From NCBI RefSeq assembly GCF_000003815.2, contig NC_049990.1, forward strand, positions 6,534,976 to 6,598,975: a stretch of 64,000 bases of DNA, in the 5' to 3' direction. Source of the DNA: Branchiostoma floridae. Taxonomy: Eukaryota > Chordata > Leptocardii > Amphioxiformes > Branchiostomatidae. The number at the start of each line of letters is the position of its first letter. Position 1 is the first letter of the stretch. Below the pieces are notes generated by a model. It ran no database searches and was not told the origin of the DNA. It saw only the letters and a list, made by a program, of their open reading frames with translations. Made by a program: the position numbers and the translations under genes. This document shows positions 36,401-44,900 of the stretch, in pieces.

Positions 36401-37894
36401 TGTTATATATTCCATTATAGATAATATGTATGTCATCCTACACAATATATATAAATGTTCTTTTTTTGTTTTCATTCCTATCCTTTATGAACTTAGAAAA
36501 TTGTTATTGATAAGTATCCTGTCCAAGTTGAAGTTTTTAATTGTCATTCAACACGACACATTGCTCACCTCGAAATTTCACTCGCACATTCGTCGACCTT
36601 TGTCAGGAGTGGTGTCACGTGTTCAGAGTACTTGAATCACCACTCCTGACGGAGGTCGACGGATGTGCGAATGAACTTTCGAGGTGTGCAATTTGTTGTG
36701 TTGACTGACAGTTTAAAAATCCATTTAAGCGTTATGTCATTGTGTTCCTCCACCAGCCGATGCTAGGTGAGTACCCCGGGCGCTACTTCACCGATGAGCC
36801 GACACAAGCCGCCATCTCTGACTTCCGCCGAACCCTCAAACAAATATCCCGCCTCATCCAACAGAGGAACAGAAACGTAGGTTCAAAACCGTTCTCGTGT
36901 GTAAACAACTATTTTAAACTGTTATAAGCCACTTCGTTGTTTAAAAAGTGCATGCGAGAGGTCAAAGATGAATGCCAATAGCTTACTAACAAGCCTTGTG
37001 TAGACCATGCGTAACTCAATGCATGTCCAGAAATGCTTTGATAATGTCTTAGTCGCCTCCAACTTTGAAATATTCCCAAAAATATTTCATACTGCGCATG
37101 CTCAATTGATACCATGAACCAGTTTATTGTGGACATGGAGTCACATGCAGTTTATTACCCCTATTTCACTTAATATCCACTTTGTTAATGTATACCATTC
37201 AGTATCATTATCATCATTGTACTTTCATACATGTATTTTTGCAATTAGCCTTCGGGCATGAGCTTGCAATAAAGATTTATTATGACTACTTCCATTGCTT
37301 TTAAGCAGAAAAAACGATAAAAATAATTCGTACAAAATCTGTCTAAAGAACAATTGTCCCTGCTGAATAGTTCCTGTTAACTGTGAAAAATACAGGTTTA
37401 GCGAAAAAGCAATTTAAGGAAACGCTTGTTGTTGTTTGATATCTGCATGTGACTCCATGTCCACAATCAAGTGTCGAATCAACGGACTGATCCTAAATGT
37501 CCATCGCAATTAGCAGTCCAACCAATGGCAACTTGGAATTTAAGCGGTTCCACAAACGAGAGACTGGCAGTATTTGCGTCAAATATTTACATTTTCACGT
37601 TTTGTTTTAAATTTCTAAGATTTGAAGGCTGTGGTCTATGTCATCTGTCTATTGTTGTTACTTCCCCGACATCCTCGACTACGGAGAAACAGCCATGATG
37701 ATGATGACTGTTGTTACCTCCATTTCCTATTCTTTGTCCAGGCGAGGGGCATAGTTGCACAAGAACTTGTCGTGTCCTTTGAGGGAGCCTTCAGTGAAAT
37801 CCCCAAGGTGGCAAAGAGAAATACCGAAGTGCATCGTGCCGTGCCTTACGAGTATCTGCTGCCCGAACACATACCCGCCAGTATCGGCCCGTAA
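16198..37894 (+). CDS. Catalase-related heme domain (AOS-like) - PLAT - pseudo-lipoxygenase fusion protein
   Basis: Twenty-one exons, continuously in phase: 16198-16237, 16398-16454, 20212-20291, 22496-22549, 23208-23544, 23874-23979, 24335-24523, 25339-25494, 26007-26222, 26601-26766, 27199-27400, 27783-28273, 28970-29113, 29553-29654, 29974-30141, 30668-30855, 31456-31586, 32605-32783, 33176-33334, 36757-36876 and 37742-37894, about 1,145 residues. Order and length match the octocoral allene oxide synthase-lipoxygenase fusion (known family, about 1,066 residues), in which the lipoxygenase makes a fatty acid hydroperoxide and the heme domain turns it into an allene oxide. Distal His118 and proximal Arg398/Tyr402 are present, but Asp188 replaces the distal Asn. 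All five lipoxygenase iron ligands are replaced (Leu787, Asn792, Arg969, Thr973, C-terminal Pro). Exons 1-4 are small and rest on splice signals, phase and weak similarity to the coral N-terminus; exons 5-21 are firm. No signal peptide is seen. Confidence 0.85.
16708..19449 (-). CDS. Receptor tyrosine kinase with Ig-like and EGF-like ectodomain, single exon
   Basis: A 913-residue type I receptor in one uninterrupted frame. Signal peptide 1-22; residues 23-300 are a beta-rich region with a cadherin-like start (SPTFNVTVPENVAVGETIF). There is an EGF/laminin-type module at 305-345 (CPVGKYGLRCHKNC), an Ig-like domain about 353-436, EGF-like modules about 439-533, a membrane segment about 555-573, and the kinase at about 620-905. 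The kinase has the glycine loop GEGMFGQV (628-635), VAAK (Lys652), HRDVAARN (753-760), DFGLARDVY (773-781) and KWMALES, so it is predicted active. The EGF-Ig-EGF pattern recalls Tie and other amphioxus-expanded receptors; orthology is not assigned. ATG context is AAAGATGG. It lies antisense inside intron 2 of the heme/lipoxygenase gene. The lack of introns suggests retroposition, unproven. Confidence 0.92.
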   Translation of the reverse strand: MATGFLRLLVVTCCLQLCLCVSTESPTFNVTVPENVAVGETIFSLPGTLTGERAELPCAKVEGDPHGRFHVTKNCDIVVSNPLDRSAQSTYQLKIHRNTSINVELSDVEGYPPVYNETCETPVKPIGGPGDLLFRLQVGGEVLTTSGDIVIGSRTYSNTSDLWKVRTPVEWQVQTDNSDCSVRVISFDTRPDFQTTLQAMMVKGIYQLTCTSDSKLPSIFMDLYHLKWWEDTPALDPLRKDVPESFVDRRDLNIVVMWSLSFPTTKTGSYTCHVPPDIEVTIQKYGITIPATFEYLDIDINPVGCPVGKYGLRCHKNCICKNGARCHGFNGACKCPPGWRGVACDIPKQDVSITTTPSDPRHIYISSDVTFHCKAHHVDVEYTSFIYPNATKNVSFGADEIDFLVPNINSSNNGPYTCQVRDTQGNTFNTTFVLNVTNCAPKRKGDRCDEVCGCLQGASCDRWTGCVCPPGWTGTRCQTKCPHGMYGKDCARNCGCQNGASCNHGNGKCECTAGWYGRNCSKPCQHGRFGLLCQQIRSTRSTPETSTDEPLLESLVPMGSLVLLAAIVMTILYKTGIMACSVTDTGEEDKILFELRRMEQDLAQSLQPGWLGRWEKKIRHLTLGPLIGEGMFGQVRKAQLRTPKGKLAVAAKTVRVEDSQSYRDFYREAAILVAVHQQRDGDYGESNIVRLVGLITKSKEKYILLEYASKGDLLGFLRQFGNINEEGLLRHLLGYAVHIARALQELERLRITHRDVAARNVLITADDVAKLADFGLARDVYATTQYVRCNRIGVDELLPLKWMALESIETGEYTCQSDVWSFGVLLWEIATLGKDPCYDGKIQLSFLQMIGILRQGRRMERPPGCPEDLYRLMRWCWRDLPDTRPAPEEIEERLLQLRHALLPHEVIEMETAF
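19450..20211. other. 5' flank of the receptor gene inside intron 2
   Basis: This is the likely promoter side of the minus-strand receptor gene. No open frame of note and no convincing TATA box were seen. Confidence 0.4.
20430..20572. mobile_element. MITE-like inverted repeat (family B)
   Basis: The left arm contains aatatgtcaaaagtgaaggc and the right arm (20535-20572) is its imperfect complement ending in cccataattcc. Related to 2381-2497. Confidence 0.6.
20631..22473 (-). mobile_element. 5'-truncated CR1/Jockey-like non-LTR retrotransposon with intact RT core
   Basis: The minus-strand frame from about 22473 to 21103 encodes most of a reverse transcriptase: KIVPIHKKGD, NYRPVSLLS, QSGFRKKHSCETALH, TGVVFCDLSRAFDTLDH, GVPQGSILGPLLFIIYVNDL and the catalytic LYADDTIIY, then a thumb and C-terminal region. 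The endonuclease is missing. The 3' UTR runs to a short AAACTG repeat tail (CAGTTT on the plus strand at 20631-20648). The broken 5' end is about 22 bases upstream of predicted exon 4 of the host gene, and the element is antisense to it. The frame looks open, so the insertion is fairly young. Confidence 0.9.
22662..23030 (-). mobile_element. Non-LTR retrotransposon 3' UTR fragment with an ACAAT-type tail
   Basis: On the minus strand the sequence contains gtgtgggggttctttaacgt and ends in ATACAATACAAT repeats (22662-22690). I recognise the motif as typical of invertebrate repeats with such tails; family assignment is uncertain. It lies in intron 4 of the heme/lipoxygenase gene. Confidence 0.5.
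23208..26222 (+). other. Catalase-related allene oxide synthase-like heme domain (exons 5-9)
   Basis: RRAFHAPGIGASGF (His codon at 23328) matches the catalase distal motif VVHAKGAGAFGY. FPVRLRHSN and DIRGAAIKFGD follow, as in catalases and coral AOS. LVMDTG has Asp (23538) where coral AOS has VMNTG and catalase GNN. IRAKVYPAAHAAR (Tyr codon 26191) matches the catalase proximal RLFAYPDTHRHR. The distances between these three sites (70 and 214 residues) fit the coral enzyme. Catalase's extra N- and C-terminal parts are absent, as in AOS. Confidence 0.85.
24524..25338. other. Intron 7 of the heme/lipoxygenase gene
   Basis: It holds fragments of dispersed repeats (gtcgtcgtacgatt near 24895, also near 26303 and 57005; cagccattttgttttcga near 25194, also near 14725 and 31767). 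No coding exon fits the phase. Confidence 0.4.
26601..27400 (+). other. PLAT domain of the fusion protein (exons 10-11)
   Basis: YSVEMRLGSKQGMLGLKRHL opens a PLAT beta-sandwich. The second exon has SQVFSMTAIDVGEVLMVTIY and FPAHRWVNDMVMV, the usual end of lipoxygenase PLAT domains. In this family PLAT helps calcium-dependent membrane binding; whether the calcium ligands are kept I cannot say. Confidence 0.8.
27467..27623. mobile_element. MITE with ctccaagcagatcct inverted ends
   Basis: The left end ctccaagcagatcc is inverted at 27610-27623, and an inner pair, agatagtatcaaa, is also inverted. It fills about 40 percent of intron 11. Confidence 0.7.
28705..28814. repeat. Nested hairpin in intron 12
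   Basis: An outer pair (ggccaaccgtca and its complement) encloses a stronger inner pair, atcagccaatcgcgtcgcc with ggcggcgacgtgattggc. The core agccaatcgcgtcgcc recurs alone near 29165 in the next intron, so it is a dispersed repeat rather than a unique structure. Confidence 0.6.
30163..30247. mobile_element. Palindromic MITE, third copy of the hairpin family (left end clipped)
   Basis: Arms tagctcccgagtctctt and its complement surround cctctgcgcagagg. The right end ccaggcta is intact while the left 16 or so bases are missing. It starts about 22 bases after the exon 15 donor of the host gene. Confidence 0.75.
31959..32388. mobile_element. hAT-like non-autonomous element with a perfect 8-base target duplication
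   Basis: Inverted ends tagggctgggta(t/c)cggtac, 18 of 19 bases alike, with gtcacgta on both sides (31951-31958 and 32389-32396). The 8-base duplication is the hAT hallmark. It lies in intron 17 of the fusion gene. No transposase. Confidence 0.9.
32490..32541. mobile_element. Relic end of MITE family A
   Basis: The sequence ggatgtcatccatataatca and the terminal atggcctta match the right end of 1409-2261 and 53937-54255. No matching left end was found. Confidence 0.5.
33430..33482. repeat. TG/TCTG microsatellite
   Basis: A run of gtgtgtgtctgtctgtctg type repeats in intron 19 of the fusion gene. Confidence 0.9.
33960..34245 (+). mobile_element. 3' end of a CR1/L2-like non-LTR element
   Basis: The plus strand encodes APTLDSFKTGLAQHMGLL and a stop, a typical retrotransposon reverse transcriptase C-terminus, followed by a UTR and a tail of atagatagatag repeats at about 34208-34240. 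Only the last part is present. Confidence 0.6.
34246..36097. other. Central part of intron 19, no recognised feature
   Basis: No exon that fits the lipoxygenase frame and no clear repeat ends were found in this 1.9 kb. Confidence 0.4.
36220..36340 (+). mobile_element. Relic non-LTR retrotransposon C-terminus
   Basis: The frame ending at 36340 reads NWNTLPTATHTATSTAFFKR then KLW and a stop, the usual WNxLP...FKxxL end of CR1-type reverse transcriptases. Nothing further upstream is recognisable. Confidence 0.5.
36533..36720. mobile_element. Foldback MITE with about 80-base arms
   Basis: Left arm 36533-36614 and right arm 36637-36720 are imperfect inverted copies (acctcgaaatttcactcgca against tgcgaatgaactttcgaggt). 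It ends about 36 bases before exon 20. Confidence 0.75.
37126..37467. mobile_element. MITE with perfect 25-base inverted ends in intron 20
   Basis: The 25 bases at 37126-37150 are the exact complement of 37443-37467. The inside has no coding potential. Confidence 0.75.
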
Positions 37895-40800
37895 TGTACA
37901 TTGTATATATGTTTCATATTGCGATAAGATAGCATCGGTGGAGATCGTAATCGAAGTCTCTGTTGGCATAGGGTGCAACAAGTGTGTCAGGATGGTCTCC
38001 CATCCTATCAATACATTAATCCTCAGTGACATGATCGAAGATGAAAACATCCGGCTGTCTGTAAGAATATGCATCCATATGTACGCAGGAAAATGATACC
38101 AGCCTCCGATTGAAATATCAGAGTAATGACAGAGATCCTGATTGCAATCTATGATGAGAGAGAATCAGCGGCTATATTATCATTCTGCCAGATTTCAATC
38201 TCTTTCCTGACATTTGTATGTTTAATGTTATAGAACTGTTGACGCACACGTACACACACACTCGCGAACGCACACACATACATTACCATCTCAGGATCTC
38301 CCTAGCTTGAGCAAGCACCTTACTACAGCAAAACGATTGAAATGGATGGAAAAGGCTCTACACCTGAGGCGTAGCTAAAAAGATTTTGGCAAGTTCACAG
38401 TTACTGCATTTCTTTTCATATATATTTCATATCTACTTCATATTTTACAAATTGTTTCAGCCTGGCAGCCATGGGGTAAATTGAGTAACGACATTGTAAC
38501 AGAGTCATAGAATTGGGTTTCCATTGCATACAATTAAGGTAATACAGGTAAGAAATGTTATTAGCGTGAAGAATTGCAAGAGAAATAGGCATCAAAACTT
38601 TGGTTATTAGGTCAAGGTCGACCTCACCTCCAGACTCAAGGATTGGCTGTCTGACTCGCTTCCTTTGTAATTCAATAATATCTGGAATGATATTTATGGC
38701 TGAGATGTTATGATTATACATATAATGCTATGATCTATTACAGAGAATATTACTGTACGTGAATACTTATTTGATCATTGCAATTAGTTGACGTTCATAT
38801 CATGTAATATCATATGAATAATATATTACTAGCATGAAGAAGATATGATTAAGGCTACTCTAATTACACTTAATACGAATGTACATTCTTTAACAGTACT
38901 GAGTTTGGGAATACAGTATACATATCATTTCATCATCGTTATATTACAATCGCTGTACATTTTGACATCGCACAATGATCAGCTAGTACTATGATTAAGC
39001 CTAACGTAGTATATATCATTTGCAGTGCAACTATATACCATTCTCTGTTCATTTTTCCTACATTGTGCCATACATAACGTTTGATGATAGCTGCTCCGAC
39101 CATAGAGAACCTATCTGCGTCCAATTACTACCATACAAGGAATCGGCCGGTCTGTATTATTATTAAGCCCTAATGTTGTACATGACATGTCCAATATAAA
39201 ACTACATTCATCAAAAGCACTACTCTCTCTCTCCTGTGACATACTAGTACATAAATGTACATTTTGGGCCAAGATGCCGTATTGAAAATGTTAAGCCTCT
39301 AGTCGGATAACGTTTCTCCAACAATAGGATAGGGCGTTGCCCTAGCCCCAAACGCCAAGTCTAATAGAACATTCAATCACTCGCGCCCCGGTGAGTTGCG
39401 CTTCGGGGACGCCGTTGGTTAAGGAGAAAGTCGGTTATCCGAGCAGGCATTCTACTCTGTCGACAATACGGCGCCGGGGTTAAGTACGGTAATGGAACGT
39501 ACGGCAGGAGTTAGGCCAGCGACCATGCGTTTCAACGTATTCCATTTCCCGAGATAGACTGTAGGCTCAAAGTGATGGATGTACTACTATATGCTGGATT
39601 GACGTAGCAATTTGTAAATATGTAATGCGTATGTGTGTGATTCGTGTTCATCCTGAGCAACTGTTTCAAGGTTATCAATGATGTGAATTATTCAAGTCGT
39701 ATGTTTTTGTATTTGATACTATATATGGTAAAGATTTATACTTGTATTTAATTTCGCGGTAGGGAAAATTACATTTATGCTTTGTATTGCATTCGTGGTT
39801 AAAGAATTCGGTTGTTCAGAAGTAATAAAAGTACACATCTGTGGTGTCACGACTTCGCATTTTAAGGCCACGACGAGAATAAAAACTCTATAAATTTGTC
39901 CTTCCCTTCATTCGAGTAGTATATTGCGGTATTGTTTTTCTAGATATGGGAAAATAGCACATCTTGAAATATAACATTTTTGTTTCCGTTCCGTTCATAC
40001 CCTATCATAAGTCGTATTTGTATTCGAAACCTTGCCGTCCTGTGCCTACATATACCTTTATCTGTATAGACGATATAATCGCCCTTTTGCGTAACACACC
40101 AGCTTCTCATGTACAAATGTACGCAGCACGACAATGCCTGGTCATATCACACTGAACGACTTGTCAAACTTAACCTTTACACATATAGCTGCAGGTAGGT
40201 TCTAACGTCTGTGTTGTTGGTGGTGGTAATGATTTCCAATGTACAATAGTTCCAGGAAAATACGAATTTCCTAGGTTGATGACTCTCCTCATGCTTGAAG
40301 GCATAACACTTTCTTGTTCTTTTCTGAGCTGGTATTACGCATAGATTCTTAGTAAGTCCTGGTTGGTTTTCAATAGCGTAGTCAAGACGATCCCATCCGA
40401 TCAATAAGCAGATATTATCTGATGTATACTATAAAGATTACACCGTGCCGACCAAATGGTTTACTGAATTGCTGTGGAACATCACATACAACGTTGCAAC
40501 AGCACGAGAAACTAGCACTGAATTGCACTTATACACAATGCATCACTCATCACATTGTAGCTAACCCCTTGCGGACATGGTTATATGGATGGCATCCGCA
40601 CACGCGGCAATATTAATTTAGTCCGTTTCCCCAAAAGTTTGAGAGAAATTGCGGTCATACTATAAATCATACACAGAAGCTGCAAACAGTTAATTTGTGC
40701 CGTATAAATTGGAAAAATACCGGAAAATGATTTGTAGTCACAATAGAAATCATCACGGGTTCTGTCGGATGTTTTGGTCACCGTTGCATCAAAATTAGTC

Positions 40801-41549
40801 CGTTGCATACGATATATTTCATGACACAACTGTAGACGGGATATCACCCTTATATACGCTGGCACGACCTTGCGCGATACGTTCTGCTAGAGCTGTAACG
40901 TCACGCTGCGTCACCGATCTATGGGCTGTGACGTCAGCCACACGTCACAGGTGAAAGAGAAACCGAAGACGCATGGCGGTGACGTCACGGAGTGCCGCTG
41001 CGTTGCGCTCGTTTCAATGGATGTTAATGAGGCTCTTTATTCCACGGCAGACGATTCAGCGTCGCCAGCTTGGAAAATCATTAGCGTGAAATTCGACACC
41101 GGTAATCTGTAATGGAGTAATGGAATCTGTGTGGCGTCACAACGGCACGTATTGACTACAGAGTAGAGCCAATTCAGGGCATCTTTTATAGTTCAACCCG
41201 TCTTTCTAACGATGTACCACAGAATGACTCTAATACATTTCTACTTTATACAGGAGCCGGGTTCAAAAGGATGCTGTGCCATATGCATCAGTCACCATTA
41301 AGTCACTATAAAGGAGCATCACAGAACTCTGGGGTGAAGGATTCCCACTCAAGGCTTCAAAGGAAAATGACGTTTCTTTCTAACTTAAGCTTGAAATTTT
41401 CTTGCCTTTAAGTACAAAGCTTCGTTTTCAAAGATCAAATATAGACGTAGGTTAGGGAGGGCGCTACTTAGGCGGTTTAGGGAAACGTAGACGCAATTCC
41501 GGCCGGCAAGTAGCGAGGCCTTCCAACAGTCTCTGCAATATACGCTGGA
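37895..41549. other. 3' flank of the fusion gene and intergenic DNA
   Basis: AATAAA signals occur late (about 39822 and 39876), so either the 3' UTR is long or an unconventional signal is used. A CA-rich stretch is at 38228-38282. At 39303-39442 a weak inverted pair (tcggataacgtttctcc and its near complement) suggests an old MITE. No gene was recognised. Confidence 0.4.
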
Positions 41550-41712
41550 AAGGCTGATGTTTCCCCTTTTGTGGGCGTGGCCTCTAATCAACTTTCAGCC
41601 AATCAGAAATTCGCCTAAATGTTTTCTTTAGGTAAATCCGATTCTCTGATTGGCTGTCAACTGGTTAGAAGAGGCGCCCACAAAAGTGGAAACCAGTTTA
41701 GCAGAGCCTTCC
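41550..41712. mobile_element. Foldback MITE
   Basis: Arms contain cttttgtgggcgtggcctct and its complement gaggcgcccacaaaag, plus cagccaatcaga paired with ctgattggctg. The loop is near 41621-41630. Confidence 0.75.
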
Positions 41713-41715
41713 TTA

Positions 41716-41947
41716 TACCCCTGTCACATTTGGCGAAAATCGATCGGACGACGATTCTGCGGCGATCGTCCGAGCATCGCTTATAATGATAACTTTATTG
41801 CACAACAATTGTACAAGGTGCAAAGTATGGCTTATATGTGTCAGGGAATGTTTTCAGGTGAAGAATACACACAACCCTATGTCGATCTTAAATATGGCCG
41901 ATCTTCCATCGATACGCCCGAAGATCGTGGATAATGTGACAGGGGTA
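41716..41947. mobile_element. MITE with tacccctgtcacatt ends and TA flanks
   Basis: The inverted ends tacccctgtcacatt and aatgtgacaggggta are flanked by TA on both sides, as for Tc1/mariner-type elements. It abuts the preceding foldback element. Confidence 0.7.
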
Positions 41948-44900
41948 TAATGCATACTGCAGATGCTACAGGCGACGCACTGCGGAGTTGCATGCGTCAA
42001 TTCAGTAGGCGTGCTACATCACGTACAACAGACGCAGGTGTATTATTCCTGGGGATTTTTCCCGCTCCACCGCCGACCAAGTATCTATTAATTACACCAT
42101 CCCGTAACCAATCCCCTCATTATTGATTTACGAGCCCATGACGTAGTCCAATGCGATAACCGTGACCCTGGGCACCGCAACATACGGGAAATTGATCACT
42201 GTTTCAGACTTCTGAATAGAGATGGAAAAAATCGATAACGGCATTTTTTTGTGCCGGTATGGTATAGCGTAGCATCTGGGATAGTGCAGGATGCGCTAGG
42301 GCTACTTGAAGCAGATGTCGATGCGAGAGCGTTGCAAGTGTACATATCCCCAAAAGCAGTTACTCAAACAACTGGATATGATTTTGGAAACGGCCAGACG
42401 TTTCAAACAACATCCGCTGTAACTGCTTTTTAGCTTTATCTTATTACCTGTATGTCTATCCTTCATCGACGTGTTGTACATATCTTCTTCCAGAGTTGAT
42501 TTTGAATTAATCTGTTTGCTAGAGTGCACTGCCTCTATGTCCTGTACTTTCTTGTTGATCAATGAATCTAGTAAAGGCATATGTAGGAAGAGAAGTCGTG
42601 ATGAGAAAGTTTTGGCTATTGTTACGACCTTACAATTACCCGATGAAATATCTTCAACGCCCAACGGCACAAGGGCAGCGAGCTTTCTGGTTAGGTCTGA
42701 ACGATTGAAATTTTGGAGGCACAAATACCATTTAAGAACACAGAGCAATCATTTAATGCAACGTGTTCAGCACTGTAATATCTTTGGCGATAACTGATAT
42801 CGAAGGACCATCGTTTTATGTTACGTCTTGTAATATGCATAAATGAGAGCTTTAACATTTTGCTCGGCTATAATATGATATTGCCAACTTCATTCTCTAC
42901 GAATCTGATGAAAAGTCAGACTTGGTGTATGTATATATTCATGCAACCGGGGATTGGGAGAGCTTACAATCGAAGTTCCCAAACAGTGGAATGACCTCGT
43001 TACGCCACAGCTAAAACATTTTTGGATGACGTCTAAGCCTTCATGGATTTTGCCTGCTTTAGAAAAACATTCACCCTCCCCTCCTTTTCTACAGTGAACG
43101 TGAAATGCCGAATGCGGCCTTATCTGGAAATCGACGTTTCCAAGGCCATCGTTTTACGTTAGCTCATTGTCGGCTCTGTCTGACGCCATGGTATGGTACG
43201 ATCTATACAGCCATTTAAAGGTAATCGGTACCGGAATGTCCTATAATAAGGTATGAAGATCTTACGATATCAGTTACGTATGAGGTCTATTCGCCAATGG
43301 TCTAACCTAACTACTAGTACTGGGTCTCTACCTTTTTGGCGCAGCTTCCAGTGTTCACATTCCCATTGGACAAGACATCTACTGCTCACACAAACGTCTG
43401 GAGATCTTGACTAGTTAGTTTGTGCAGCAAGGAAGGATATGTAGTTCGGTTATGGCGAGGTCACACATTGAGGACCTTCCAACGACTTTTAGCTTCCCAC
43501 ACTCAATAAACCAAGGTCGGCGATGGGTTTGGGTAGATTGGAGGAATTCGCTAGGTTTGCTCCTTTGTTCGTAGCTAAGCAGAATTTGACTTTCTTGACT
43601 TTTCAAAAATTATAGTCGGCTCCTGCAGATGACGACTTTCAAAGAGTATCAGGCAATTTCGCTGACCAACTCCCGACACAGACAACCTTGCTCATAGCTA
43701 ACTCCCAACCATGGTATATGTACGGCCTTAGATTGACTTGTGGATGGATGGGGGAGTGATCAGTGAGTGAACGGCATAACCCAAGAAATGGTTGATGCAT
43801 CTTTATGCTTTCTTACTGTGTAGTACGCTAGATATAAGACAAGGTAGAGTTTGCACTGATCGGTAGTATGCAAGGCAAAGGGACAGCAGGACCATCAGAA
43901 TGTGCAAGATGGTGCAAGTCAAGGGTCACAGTCTTAAGCAACTTACCTTATCCTTAGCATAATTCATGGAAATGTGGCGGTGGACAACCCTTGACCAACG
44001 TAGAATCGAACAGCCTGAATATTATTTATCCCTTCACTTGCATAATACAGAGGATCAGCTCTAACACAGGGGAAGAACAAGAACACACAAATGTCAGCAA
44101 TAGTTTCTCTTCTTTTAATTTATGAAATGTACACCTTTAATTAACCACGTACTTTACATGTCGGGTTTTCTATCCATTGTATTATCTTTGATTTTCGTCT
44201 TACAAGTAACAAGTTTTCGTACAAAACACATCACCTGCAATCGGAGTTGCGTGGACTGAGAACTAGCCTCAGTTTTCTGACCTCAGATTCAAGCAGCTTG
44301 GGGGTAACGACGAAGCGCTACAAGCAGTTTTACAATAGGGCATCTCATAAAGATTCGTCTACGTATTGTTGCAATCCTATCGCACGACGTCTAGCAGGTA
44401 GGTCATGAGTGAAAGTTAGGATGCAACGTTTCATTTCTTTTTTAACATGAGGGACAGAGCATTGGTTGACAGATTTAGAAACAAAAATGATATATACATG
44501 CAGATGTAAGGACAACATTCTTCTAAATGTAACAAATTAACCAAAAATCATAATAATGGCACGTGCTCATCTAGAATAACAAACCTTCCTCTTGTAGCCC
44601 TAGCAACGGCACAAACAAAAACACCACCTACTTACAGGGTATTATACACCTCAAATAGCAACCAGCAGTTTTTCATCCTTTCAACATGCGCCGTAAGCCT
44701 ATGTAAAAGTGAAAACCAGCACATGTGTAGACTACATCCATCTTCTCCCAGTAGTCCTTATTGCTCCATTTGTAGTAAAACATGTATTAAAACATTGAAA
44801 TGTTCAGAAGGGTGACAAATTACAAGAAGTCATGTCAACAATTTTGTCTCTGGGCATGCAGTACAGTACTGTTAAACTAGATGGCGCCAGTGTCAAGATT

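Larger units (their letters stand above)
27783..37894 (+). other. Lipoxygenase domain without iron ligands (exons 12-21)
   Basis: Family landmarks are kept: HWKSDVVFGRQFLSGFNP, AGHVYMADYGVL, IPLAIQLYQKPGPHTTIW, DWMLAKMFLRNAD, ATYRQLPSANPVFKLLAPH, LPEFVYRDDAMKLW and VPYEYLLPEHIP. At the metal site, THLxxTH reads VSLFLKTN (29989-30009), QHAAVN reads QRRALT (32679-32696), and the C-terminal Ile is replaced by GP and stop (37886-37894). Exon 21 has roughly 28 extra residues before PYEYL. The exon 12 start could instead be 27795 (4 codons shorter). Confidence 0.85.
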
